Origin: Solenopsis invicta
Taxonomy: Eukaryota > Arthropoda > Insecta > Hymenoptera > Formicidae
DNA: 64,000 nucleotides
Reading direction: 5' to 3'
Assembly: GCF_016802725.1 (NCBI RefSeq)
Contig: NC_052667.1
Location: forward strand, 21,350,346 to 21,414,345
The notes under the pieces are model-generated. The model was not told the origin of the DNA. It saw nothing but the letters and a program-made list of their open reading frames with translations, and ran no database searches. Positions within the stretch are counted from its first letter, which is position 1, and each line of letters begins with the position of its first letter. The translations under genes and the position numbers were made by a program. Positions 12,348 through 22,764 of this stretch are shown piece after piece.

Positions 12348-12348
<1 letters not shown>
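10018..12348. other. Non-coding stretch, nothing recognised beyond short palindromes
   Basis: Purine-rich to 10,165, then mixed, AT-rich at 11,340-11,480. It holds perfect palindromes GTATGCGCATAC at 10,285-10,296 and CATACATATATATATGTATG at 10,476-10,495. A minus-strand acceptor-like CCTTTTCAG followed by GTGAAG lies at about 11,953-11,967, with too short a pyrimidine tract to trust. Confidence 0.5.

Positions 12349-12373
<25 letters not shown>
12349..12373 (+). repeat. (CT)n microsatellite
   Basis: A pure CT run of 25 bp at the left edge of the CpG-rich stretch that continues to 13,260. Confidence 0.97.
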
Positions 12374-12379
<6 letters not shown>

Positions 12380-12439
12380 TCTTCTTCTCGACATTATTAA
12401 TATTATATCTCAAAACGTCAGAGAGGACCGAGATCGTTC

Positions 12440-13264
12440 GTGTGCTTTATCGCCGGCTCGCAGATCCCGCAGATAAACTTTCCATTTCCACGCGGCTGGT
12501 CCGTCCCGCACGTAAAGAAAAACCACGGCGATAAAAGCGCTATCCTGTATTCGGGTCGTTCGTTATCGTGCCGCCACGTTATCGCGCCTTATATTTACGA
12601 GATACGAGAGAGCGAGTGTCGCGCAACCAGTACAGTGTGTCGCCGCGTGTCGTCCGCGCGAGAGAGCCTGGAGGAATTATTGGTCTACCGCCGGACGTTA
12701 TCGCAGTTATCGCCGCCACGGCGCGGCGGAAACGGGCCGCGTTCGTCTAATTATTCCAAGAGGGGCCTTTTCTATTCTTCCCTTCCCAATCGACATGGTA
12801 GTTCGCGGGACGGAGACTTGGAAAAGGTAAGAAAGGCCGCTCGTCGGAAGAGGTGTCGACGGGGGATCGCGCGGGAGGGGGGAGGAGGGAAAGAGCGGGT
12901 ACTGGGGATAAGGGAGCCCCTTTCATACCGAAACGGAGTTGCCCGTTCCCAGCCATTCAACGAACTTGGGCAGTTGACTCTTTATGCGCAAAGTTTCCCG
13001 GCATTTCGATTTTATGTTAATTTCAATTCACTACGCCGAACTTGTAGTCGAAAGAGTGTGTTCATCGATGAGTCGCGCGCGCACACAGCCGCGGAACACT
13101 CGGCCAAGTTTATCCACGACCATCGAATAGGAATCGACGAAATATCGTCTTCCCACCCTCCCTCGCCTTCACCTTGCTCCTTCCGCCCAATAGTCCGGAT
13201 TGTAATTCCCTTTAAACGATTCCCCACGAGCGTGACTCCCGATTCAATTCTGCCTCGCAGGTGA
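12440..13264 (+). other. Longest open frame in the window, probably not a gene
   Basis: The frame stays open for 274 codons from a GTG, with no internal methionine. It is very rich in arginine and serine, as expected from CpG-rich DNA read at random, and no domain is recognised. Two points keep it listed. The TGA that closes it lies within a good splice-donor consensus, CAG followed by GTGAGC (13,258-13,266), and a second donor, AAAAG followed by GTAAGA, sits inside it at 12,822-12,832. An alternative reading is a CpG-rich promoter with an untranslated first exon ending at 12,826 or 13,260. I see no TATA or clear initiator that would settle this. Confidence 0.12.
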
Positions 13265-14498
13265 GCGAACGAGAGAGAGTATCCTTTAACCCAGATATGC
13301 TGGAGTTTCCAATATCCTGTTTAACTTATTTCGTATGATCGCCTTTTTTTCCTATCGCTCATGAAATAATTATTGCAATGAAATTATCGATAGGAGCGTG
13401 CGCTATCGGAATCGGTGCAACCTCGTTTTTCAAACTAATGAAAGCGGAGCCTTCGACGTTTATCGCATTCGCTTGTCATTAACTGTTTAAATAGCACGGG
13501 ACTGTTGTGTGCAATATTCAACTAGCAGCGGTTTTCGTCGGATGTGTGTCTGTGGCAACGGACACACACGTTTTCGCTGAAAATAAATATTTTATTCGCG
13601 AGGCATAGAAAGGAAGTCTGACAGCCCGGGCCTGTTAACAAAACGACACGACTGTGGCTTCAATGAAATTAATTACTGAATAACGTATATATATATGCCT
13701 CAAGATTGTTAGAGAGGTAAAACTTTTACAATTGCTGCGTCGTTAAATAGATATCTTCTTTTTCAACTTATTTAAACGTCACGCGAAACTAATCAACACA
13801 GATCGTAATATTAAATCAAAAGAATAATTAAATAAAAACAAACTTGAAGACCTCGAGGTAAATGTGACAGGCTCGCGTGTCGAGCTGAGGAATTAATGAA
13901 GCGCCTGCCGTCATTAAAGCTCATAAAGGAGCGAGTAGCAAGGTAGAGTCAGACGGTTTTAAGTCGGACATTCGTTCGTTCGACGCGTCGCTCGTGCATT
14001 TTCTTTCCTTTTCCTCGAAAGTGAGAGGACGCAAGAGAGAAAGATCGCGGAGAGGTGGTCGGTCGGGCTGCAAGTCATCGCGGGGTTATTATTTGCTCGT
14101 CTTTCGGAAGGCGAGTAGTCGGAGAGAACCCCCGCAGGAGAGACGGGAGAGGAGGGAGGGGGATGGCAGAAAGGGGGTGTATGCAAACAGCTGTGCGTGG
14201 CGGGCTCCTCACACCATTCATCCATCCATCCCTCGTAAAACCGAGCGACGCGAGAGGGATAGGCGGCTCGTTCCAAGGGTTTGACGGCAGTTCGAGGCAA
14301 AAGGGGTGGCGATCGCGGGACGCACGGGGCACAGCGACGGAGAGTGTAGTGCTGGTGCGACAGTGCGACCCTGAACTTGCCGCGAGTCGGTCGATACCAG
14401 GTTCACTGTCCTACCCTCCTGCATCCCGTCCACCTCCATCGCCGCCACCTCTCCCGCATCTCATCTTCCTCTCTCTCTATCCTCCATCCACCCACACG
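13265..14498. other. Non-coding stretch, mixed composition
   Basis: AT-rich at 13,620-13,860, then CpG-rich from 13,950. Four overlapping open frames of 76-171 codons on both strands at 13,960-14,570 are low-complexity Pro/Ser/Arg translations and are not listed as genes. Confidence 0.5.
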
Positions 14499-14523
14499 CC
14501 TCCTCCTCCTCCTCCTCCTCCTC
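14499..14523 (+). repeat. (CCT)8 trinucleotide run
   Basis: CCT/TCC triplets in a long pyrimidine-rich stretch at 14,400-14,540. Confidence 0.95.
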
Positions 14524-14852
14524 TTCTTCCTCGTCTCTTCCGATCTGAGAGTCGAAGGGGGGCACCATAAAACCCCAAGACGCTTTCCGCGAGGATCCCG
14601 TTACACGAGCCCTGGCTCTTAGCTCGGCGTTAACGAAAAGCGCGACCGAGCGTGAAGAGACACGGCCGCTTCGAGAGTCGCTCCTCGCCGTCGTGTGGCG
14701 GTGGTACTACCCAAGGATCGATACCTTGATATCCTGCCACCCTGTCTCTGTACTTGTCCCCGACGGTCTCTTGAATATTTTTCTTCCTCTCTCGCATGCT
14801 CATCTTCGCTGGTTTTCACCCCAATTTCACGGAAACGAGATCCACGTTTGCG

Positions 14853-14884
<32 letters not shown>

Positions 14885-15943
14885 CCTCTCTGCTGCAACT
14901 TTTTCTCAATTCCGCAGCCTGGCAGCACTCTCTTTTTCTCCGCCTCTCTCTCTTCGTCCGTATATCGTCGGCATTTGGCGAATACGTAAATACATCTGGT
15001 TTATTTCATTAATTTAATTGCAGTGGCAGTCATTAAGAAATTATATGCGCTGACGACGACGTAACGAGCTGTACGTAGCGGCGGCCTGCTTTCGAAAGCG
15101 CGAAACGTACATAAATGTGGTACCGAGCGCTTTGAGAGGAAAAGAGCGAGGTTTTAATTAAAGGTCCCGTAATCGTCGGACAAACTAGCGCGGAGACAAA
15201 GTTTAGTACATTGCGAAGTTCGCGTATCGCGGATGTCGAACAGGCTGTCTCGGCGCGACACGCCAGCGCGGCGAAATTTAATTAATTAAGGGACGGAGCT
15301 GCGCGCGCGAACGACGTCTTGTGTCACGCGTCGTGAGTTTATACTGCGCTTCTCCGATACTTTCTAGTGGCTTTAAAGCCGCGCGAAAACTGGGTTACCC
15401 AAATATTAAACAACGCGATGTCGATAAGATTCAACCTCGCGCGCGAGCGGCTGAATTTATTCTCCGTTTAATGCAAGCGCGCTTCTCACACATATTCGTA
15501 ACCACCATCACGTCGAAAGATCGATCCCTTCCCCCCCACACCACCCTCTGCTTCTCTCCTCCTCTCGAGCCACTCCAAGTCACGTTGCTGCCGTTATCGT
15601 CGTCAACGAGATCCGGTCGATGTCTCGTCGTCGTCCCTTTGAACGGGTAAAGGACGAAGGGTCGAGCGGCTACGCCATGTGCTGCGACAGAAACCTGTCG
15701 CTTCGCGTAATACGCCGTCCATTGCTCTCCGTAATAGCACCCCGAGGAATTAGCGGTAACTACGATCACGTGTCGCTGAGCTTCACGACGGCCGCGACTT
15801 GTCCAGGACGTGCTCGATAATTTCGAGCTTCAAATCAGTCGCCGGAGGCTGGTCTTGTCTTTCCCAGGCAACCCCGCCGGGCTATTTCCTCCAGCACATA
15901 TTCATGCTTTTGACTCCCCCCCCCCGTTCGTCGAGATTCGTTC
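14524..15943. other. CpG-rich non-coding stretch with pyrimidine tracts
   Basis: It holds an interrupted (TC)n tract at 14,855-14,885. An acceptor-like TTTAATTGCAG ends at about 15,024 without a matching exon. A pyrimidine-rich part lies at 15,525-15,570 and a C-run at about 15,916-15,924. Short overlapping frames have no recognisable product. Confidence 0.5.
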
Positions 15944-16004
15944 GCAAGGCAATCTTTTTACAGTCTATTGCATGTACATGGATATGTCGTAAAAAGATTG
16001 CCAT
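15944..16004 (+). ncRNA. Candidate hairpin RNA with 14-bp perfect stem
   Basis: GGCAATCTTTTTAC at 15,947-15,960 is the exact reverse complement of 15,988-16,001. Beyond a single A/A mismatch the stem gains two more pairs (CA with TG). The 27-base interval between the arms can pair further around a CATG/CATG core. The total length is about 61 bases. The size suits a small pre-miRNA or other hairpin RNA, but no known mature sequence is recognised and the lower stem is short, so a transposon relic is as likely. Confidence 0.3.
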
Positions 16005-16163
16005 GGAAATGATTATGAAGAATGTGAATGCGGGCACGTGTATTAGAGGGTCGAAAAAGTAAACGAGGGTGCGCGATGCACAGCGCTAGAGGGATACGTG
16101 TTTCGTTTGCGAAACGCTCGCAGTCACTTCGGAGTCTATTTCACGGAGCATGAATTATTTTCG

Positions 16164-16192
16164 AAGTATGTCACGCCGTCGGCGACATACTT
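16164..16192. repeat. Short two-part hairpin
   Basis: AAGTATGT pairs with ACATACTT. A CA bulge follows, then CGCC pairs with GGCG around a GTC loop. That is twelve pairs in 29 bases. Confidence 0.75.
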
Positions 16193-17396
16193 GCAATGCG
16201 AAGTAATATAAAACCGTGTTCTTCTTTCAAAGTTAAAATACTTAATTTATGAGACTTCGACTCGTGGCCGATAAAAATAGTTAGGGCGATCCGTGGCCCA
16301 TTTTGCGAGGAGAAGAGAGCCCCGCGGCAAACTTTTAGATCCGTTGATACTTTCGAATCGATGCTGAGCGCGAATAGGATTTAAGAGGTAACTGGGACAA
16401 AGCGCCGAAATTAGTGCCGCTCCGCGCGCTCAGCAAGCACCAATTAAAAACTGTTCACAGTTAATTAAAGCATTTTTTTCTGGCTTTTCAATGCATTTGT
16501 ATATCTGGCGTGTCCGCAAAAGATTTTATTACATCTACGTTTTTGTTATCAGATTATTGTATATCAAAGCGCAATTTCCATTTCATATATATATCGACAT
16601 TATCAAATATATTCCAGCGCATGTGGATCAAATTGACATTATTTCATCGCTAGATGACCGAATTTATCTCTGCCATTCTTTAAAAAGCTATTACAAACAA
16701 GCAGAGTTTTGATAATGATCAGCTTTCGAGCGAATTTTTTTTGAGAGGTGACATCTCGTTTTGCGCCTCGCTATCGTGTATTCCGAGGGAAAAATCGCGG
16801 GGAATGAATCCGGCGCACGGATAGTACGTCTCTGAGTAATTGGACCCGTTTGCATCCCTCCGGGATTCACTTTTTAATCGTGTCAGTCGGCTCTCCTACC
16901 CTCTTTTTTGCCTTCGTTAAATTTCGCCGCTCGCCATGAATATATACTGCAAATAAAAAATTTCAACGTGTAAACGGTACCGCGGTAAATGAGAGTACAT
17001 GTACGAAAGAGATCTCCGCCTGGAAATATTCTAGTTCGTCTTAGGTGTTTCTCTTGAGGTACGTGAAATCTGGAAAATCAACGAATTCACTTATAAAGCT
17101 CGCGCGCAAGGCCGACGTTTGACGTTCTTCTTTCTGCATGAAAAACGGGACATGCATAATGCCGTCTCGGCTGTAATTGAATAGCTGTGGTTGGACTTAA
17201 TGCACACGGAAAGTTTTATATAATCCAATCTCGCGTTTCGCGTTGCGTTCGACGGCCCTCGCGTTTCACATTACGCTCAAAGTTTCAGCGATACCATTCA
17301 TCTCCCCGCGAAGAATGAATATTTCACCGTTTAAGATCGCATTAACGTCACCCATCTATTACGATACCTTTGTGAGCGAAGAGCCGTGTACGAACG

Positions 17397-17412
17397 CCCC
17401 CCCCCCCCCCCC
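17397..17412 (+). repeat. C16 homopolymer
   Basis: Sixteen cytosines in a row. Such tracts are prone to length errors in sequencing, so the exact length is uncertain. Confidence 0.9.
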
Positions 17413-18399
17413 TGCGCACCACGGTATACAGTTTCGGAGTTCTCTCCCCTGATTCTTCGTACCAAGATTTTTACGTGATGATACACTTCTTTTTTTTTTC
17501 TTCTTCGCGGCCGCACTTCCATCGTTTCTATCCGACGTTGTCGGGCCGATAATAAATCTACCGCAAAAGTAATGTGAGACCCGTGTTGCGCTCACCTATA
17601 TATCGCGTATACCCCATTCAGACGTGTTGCCCTTACAGGCGCTTCTGGGGTGGTAATGGCCCCCGCGAGTATGTATACCCCACATATCAAGCTCCCGTTC
17701 GCACACAGAGCCCTGAGCTCGCCAAACCGGTAGCGGTTCGTCGCGCGCTGATCCGTACGAGGGTCGTACCTCCTAGACCGAGCTACGGAGTTTGCCCCTC
17801 CTTTTTCTTCACCTCGATACGATGCGTAAAGAAAAAACTTTTCCTCCCTTATTCATAAAGGAGCGCCATGCTACTCGTGTTGACGGAAGTGTGTTGGTTA
17901 ACCATATTTCCCCCCTACGCACTTGTAGTCGGTGCGTACCTAGGACTAAGGTGACATATAACGATGACTAATAGCCGTTTCCCTCCGCCAGCGAGGGCTC
18001 ATCAACCATGACTGGTGCCAAGTTGAGTGCCAACCGTATAAATGGATGTCGCGTATCGTGTACACGTGTCTGGCGAGACAAGATCGCCACAGCTGGCTAC
18101 ACGGCGACAGTAACTCACCAGCCGACGACGAAACGGCACCGCAACATCGACGCGAATATACCGAACCATGCGAAATGTTTATGCTCGGACTACTCGCGTA
18201 CACACGAGACAGAATGAAATTGTCATTAACTATTAAAAAAAAAATAATTGCACTAAGAAATTTGAGAAAATAATTACAGGCATACGCGTGAATATGTAAT
18301 CCTGACTTCCTACTTATTTTAACATCTACTCATATTTTTTACATTAACTAGTTGCCTCTTTTTTACGTAAACCAGAATAATCACTTAGGATCATTTTTA

Positions 18400-19225
18400 C
18401 ACTCCAATTAAAAGACATTGTTATTAATTATACTTTGTATATTATTGTTATATAATTTATTAATATCTAACACATTTAATCATTTTCTGAAAAAAATAAA
18501 GAGGAGATATTAAACAAATGGAAGAAGCACATTAACATATTATGATAATATGTCTAAAAAATAAAGAAATCAGTAAATAAAATAGTTTTATATTGCAAAT
18601 TTTTGCGGGAACATTTAAAGAGTTTGTTAAAAATAACAATTAAAAAAAAATAAAATGTATTATATAATATTCATTTTTTAGCAATTTAAAATAACAGCAA
18701 TTTAAAAGCTAAATTGCTGTTATATAAAGTCATTTATAATGTGTTCGCTCTTGCAAAATTGTTCTATGTTTATTTTTTTATTATATTTCAATAAAAATGT
18801 TTTTCCAATAAAAATGTGAAAATAAAAATAAACATTTGTATAAACGTGATATAAACGTAACATGAACTTTTATAATGTATAAACACAAGATATTAACAGC
18901 TTGTAATACTTTTTAACTCAAATCTAATTTAAACTTATATTATTATTTCAAATTTATAATATATGTGTAACTAAACTCTTGTCTTGATTAACTTTATTAA
19001 CATAAATGATCACTGAGTGATTTCTACGTCCCAACTTGTTTCAATAAATCGGCACCGTGAATATATGAGTCATAACGTGTTTCTTGTACAAATTAGATTT
19101 CAAAGTCTTTAAATAAAATATAAATCTGGATTTTAAATTGGTGAAATAATTTTTTGGGACGTGAGTTCCATTTTTCCAACGCTGTGAGATGTAAAAAATT
19201 CGTCAGGTGACTATCTGGTAATTCT
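18400..19225 (+). repeat. Dispersed repeat family B, longer copy
   Basis: Two blocks of this AT-rich segment align, in order and on the same strand, with 41,225-41,640. The first, about 18,400-18,605, shares a TTAAAyAAATGGAA block and an AAGAAATyAGTAAATAAAA block followed by ATTGCAA. The second, about 19,050-19,225, shares a TGGATTTTrAAT block, a GTGAGTT/GCGAGTT block with a following TTTTTCC, and a TGTAAAA block. Some 430 bp between the blocks are missing from the other copy, so this copy carries an insertion or the other a deletion. That extra part holds a perfect 14-bp hairpin (18,691-18,723). No coding frame or terminal repeats were found, so the class is unknown. Confidence 0.7.
18691..18723. 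repeat. Perfect 14-bp stem with 5-base loop
   Basis: ATAACAGCAATTTA at 18,691-18,704 is the exact reverse complement of 18,710-18,723, with loop AAAGC. It lies in the part of the family B copy that is absent from the 41-kb copy. Confidence 0.9.
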
Positions 19226-21544
19226 GAGTGAAAATTCAGTAATCAAATGGAGAACTTTTACACTTTAAATATTTTCACATTTTTTTCTACTTTATAGATT
19301 GCAAAGTGTCAAAATAACTGAATTAACATTATTTTAATGTGAACAAAATCTTATTTTAAAGTATCAAAATTTTAATAACGATACAATATAGCAGAGAAAT
19401 TTAGATAACTTACGCAGAAGAAATGCCGAGAATTAAACGAGCTCAATGCGAGATCTAATGAAAAATATCCTGGTCGCACTTGGCGCGCCTTTCGCACCCC
19501 TATGGATATTAATCGTGAGACGGTGGTTCAATTATACTTCCAATCGTCCCTTTCCCGCGAACGACGATTTCGCGACGATCAGCCCGTGAAATTATTGCAT
19601 CCCGGCTATATCTATAATTTCCCCTTCTTCTTTCCCGATATTTGCCGAGACAAGCGGCGGAGAAAAGGTAGGAGGCCGAGAGTAAAAAAAAAAAAAACGA
19701 GAAGAAATAAAAAAATCAGTATCGACGCGGGCGGAGCGAAGCGGACGGAATATCGTCGGTCGTTGAATCCTCTTTCCTCTCTATACAGGCAGATAAAAAT
19801 TAACCGCACTTTCCAACAGCGCAGTTTGTCGCGTGCGTTCTCGTAATATTATAGCTCATGCGTTACCGCGCATAAAACACTCGTTTATTCTCAGACGACG
19901 TGTCGCAATAGCCTGACGTTATGTCAAACTGCGAACTTCGCGTATGATACCATAAATATAAGTATTCTTAGCGTAAACGCCGCCCGCACAAAACTTATTC
20001 GTACATTATCCGCTTTTAGCGTACAGTAATTTATTATATGACCAAAGGTAAAAAAATTTATTGTACCTGGAGATAGTATGGCGCTTAGACAAACAAAATT
20101 TGACGGCCGAGTATCAATTGTGAACGCAACTCCGACGATATCAAAAGTATCTCTCGTATAAACGTGTCATCGGTGTAAACTGTAAAGTTTTTTTGCCCGT
20201 GCGGCATTCGTATACTGCGTTCTCCAACGAGCACGACGACACCCCGTGACAGCGAGCCGCTTTAAAATGCGGACGAGATAAATCGCGACGGACATTCGAG
20301 GCGCACACACCGCGCCCGGTGATTTGCTCGTGAAACTACGTCTCCTTGCACACCGTGACCGTACATACGGTCATGTACGGGGGCTTATGTGTCCGCACGC
20401 ACAATACATCGTGCCGGTCGGCGTATCAGAAATAATTACATGCAAATTATATGAATAAACATTGGAAATTTTCAGCGAATTTTCTCCTCCCTCCAGGCGA
20501 TATGCCTGCTCGCTTTTCTGCCGCCCGCCGCCGTATTAAACCGGCGCGGCGCGATGCGATTGAAGGCATACCGGGTAGAAAACCACCGTCCGCCGGCACA
20601 AAGTGCCCGAAGCGGTGTGCGTGCGTGCGTGAGCGCGAATCGGCATACGCGCTTTCGGTATAATATCGCAACGTAAACGGGTGCAACGTAAACAATTTAT
20701 ACGATCCCGGCGTAGTGCAGCGCAGCGCAGTGCAGCGCGGTCGCAAAGCTATATACATGCACACACACATATACATATATATATGTATATACATATATAT
20801 ACATATAAATATATATATTTCAGTATCATTTTAATTTGCACACTCGGAATATTTTACCATCGCATTTGCATCCGCATTACAGCCGGCGCAATGTAATCTC
20901 GTCGATATTTTGCGCTGCATCGCGAGAACGCCGCGCTTCTCCCCTTCTCTCTTTCTCTCTGTCTCTCTATACCCGCCTTCCATTTTAATTATTTTCGCTC
21001 CGAAAGTAGATACCGGACTCCTGGGGGAGAGGGTTTGATACCGGCGGCTCGACGGTGCGGTTTGCTTCTACGCGGAAAAGCGGGAAGACGTAGATTTGCC
21101 GCGAATATTTGCGCTCTTTATTCCTCGGCTCTGCTTACCGGCAAACGCTGCGCCGCGCCGCGCCGGCGAATAATGGACGCGCGGCATGTGCACAAAGTAC
21201 ACGAATTCAACGTTCGGAACAATACGAGAAGCTCCGCTGGAGCGTATTTGCGTACTTTATAACAGTTTTGCGACGGGAAAAGCTAGGTAAATACCGATTT
21301 CGGATCTCGAACAAACTTGGAAAGTCGGAGGCGAGTCATTTGCGGAGACGGTATTTCACAGGAGTTATTTACTAGTAAATTTTTCCTTCTCCGATGAAGG
21401 AGGCAACATGGCAATTTATGCATGAACTTTTGCCCCGTAAGATTGGAGGAGCCTCAACATGTATAAGTTACTTTGGAAAGGCCGCGATTAGCAACCGTGT
21501 AATTAGCGTTCTACTTCTGATGCAACCACTATTCCGTAAGAATA

Positions 21545-21548
<4 letters not shown>
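19226..21548. other. Non-coding stretch, nothing recognised
   Basis: AT-rich to 19,440, then CpG-rich. Acceptor-like pyrimidine tracts ending in CAG occur at 19,788 and 20,496, neither with a convincing exon. GCAGC-type repeats lie at about 20,706-20,735 and an AT/AC microsatellite follows at 20,757-20,819. Confidence 0.5.
20757..20819 (+). repeat. Compound (CA)n/(TA)n microsatellite
   Basis: A short CA run is followed by alternating ATAT and ACAT units that are largely self-complementary. Confidence 0.9.

Positions 21549-21595
<47 letters not shown>
21549..21595 (+). repeat. (CT)n microsatellite, 47 bp
   Basis: A pure CT array. It creates the run of serine-leucine residues in an open frame across it, which is spurious. 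Confidence 0.98.
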
Positions 21596-21600
<5 letters not shown>

Positions 21601-21995
21601 TTCCGAGCTCACTGCGAGCAAGAGAACACATTGGTTCACATTACACCTAGTAATTTATTCGCACCGGCAAGAGAGTTGATGAGATCGTTATTCAAAATAT
21701 CTCAGTCCATTACTTGCTATTCCTGAAATTTTGGTCGAGAGCACACGATAACGGCGATCTTATTGCAAGCTCTCGGGGCGTTTCGCAGCACCCTAATAAT
21801 TCAGAAGGATTCCCGTCCGTCCCACCGCAATGCAGCGCGATTCTCCGAATCAATTCGCCTATACCTGACCTGACCCGAACACTTTCGACTCGATAGCAAA
21901 TTTGCATAATACGGGAGAAAAATACAGCTTTGAAAATCTAACGCCCTCGGTGTATTTGCTATCGGCGGCTATCAAAATAATAGTGGCAAGAAATA

Positions 21996-21998
<3 letters not shown>
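21596..21998. other. Non-coding spacer
   Basis: Mixed composition. Two frames of 60-65 codons on opposite strands cover the same bases. I see no function. Confidence 0.5.
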
Positions 21999-22033
<35 letters not shown>

Positions 22034-22041
22034 TGTGTGTG
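21999..22041 (+). repeat. (GT)n microsatellite with one interruption
   Basis: GT dinucleotides over 43 bp with one G-to-A interruption at about 22,027. Confidence 0.98.
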
Positions 22042-22720
22042 ACGAGGAGATGGCTGAACGTGCTACGGATTTGTACTATTCCTGATACACCTAAAGAGTA
22101 TCCCGACGCATCACGTACTGGTTCCTTCCTGTAGCAGTGTGCGTACATTAATTACGTACACACGAGCCGGCCGACGCGGGGCGAATTAAGCTCGTCGAAT
22201 AGCAGAATTCGTTAATGCCTCTCGCGTGAGGAAGATCGATTGGATTTACCTTGGTGCCACGCTAACGCAATCTCTTCGCCTCGCCCACCACCACCTTTCC
22301 GCAGCCCTCTACACGCTTTGTTCCCTCCACTCTTGCCCTCGAAACTTCCTCGCACGAATTAACCCGCAGACCGGCTGCACGCGTGCAGTGAAAACCAGAA
22401 GCACATCTTGTCGTAACGAGGCGGAGCGGTTAGGTATAATGCTTGTAACTAGGCTCTCGCCCTCTGGCGTGTTTGTGGTGTGACGTCACAAAGTTACATT
22501 CTACGTGAGTCTAGGCTTACCGCTGCGTGTACGACCAGGGTGAGGGCTACAACTGCTACTGCTGCTGCTACTGCTACTGCTGCTTTGCTGCCTCTCACCG
22601 GGTAGGTAAGGGTAACGATAAGTCGCAGGAATTGTCCCTTGGACCGCGCGTATGTTGTGACAGGTGACACTAATTACTTTCACATGCGGTCGTACTTTGG
22701 CCTGGATTCATTTCGATTAA
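22042..22720. other. Non-coding stretch with CTG/CTA trinucleotides
   Basis: CpG-rich DNA with a (CTG/CTA)n run at about 22,553-22,584. The minus-strand poly-serine frame across it is a translation of that run. Confidence 0.55.
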
Positions 22721-22723
22721 TGC

Positions 22724-22761
<38 letters not shown>

Positions 22762-22764
22762 GCA
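22721..22764. repeat. Self-complementary (TA)n tract bounded by TGCA
   Basis: An alternating TA run begins TGCATATA and ends TATATGCA with one AAA interruption. It is almost fully palindromic and could form a cruciform. Confidence 0.93.

Larger units (their letters stand above)
16005..18399. other. Non-coding stretch, nothing recognised beyond a hairpin and a C-run
   Basis: It holds the hairpin at 16,164-16,192 and a run of 16 cytosines at 17,397-17,412, with poly-T at about 17,490-17,500. Composition is CpG-rich to 18,200 and AT-rich after that. Confidence 0.5.

Noticed and set aside
19780..20500. Acceptor-like pyrimidine tracts ending in CAG at 19,788 and 20,496
   Set aside because: Neither is followed by a convincing exon, and such tracts are common in this pyrimidine-rich DNA.
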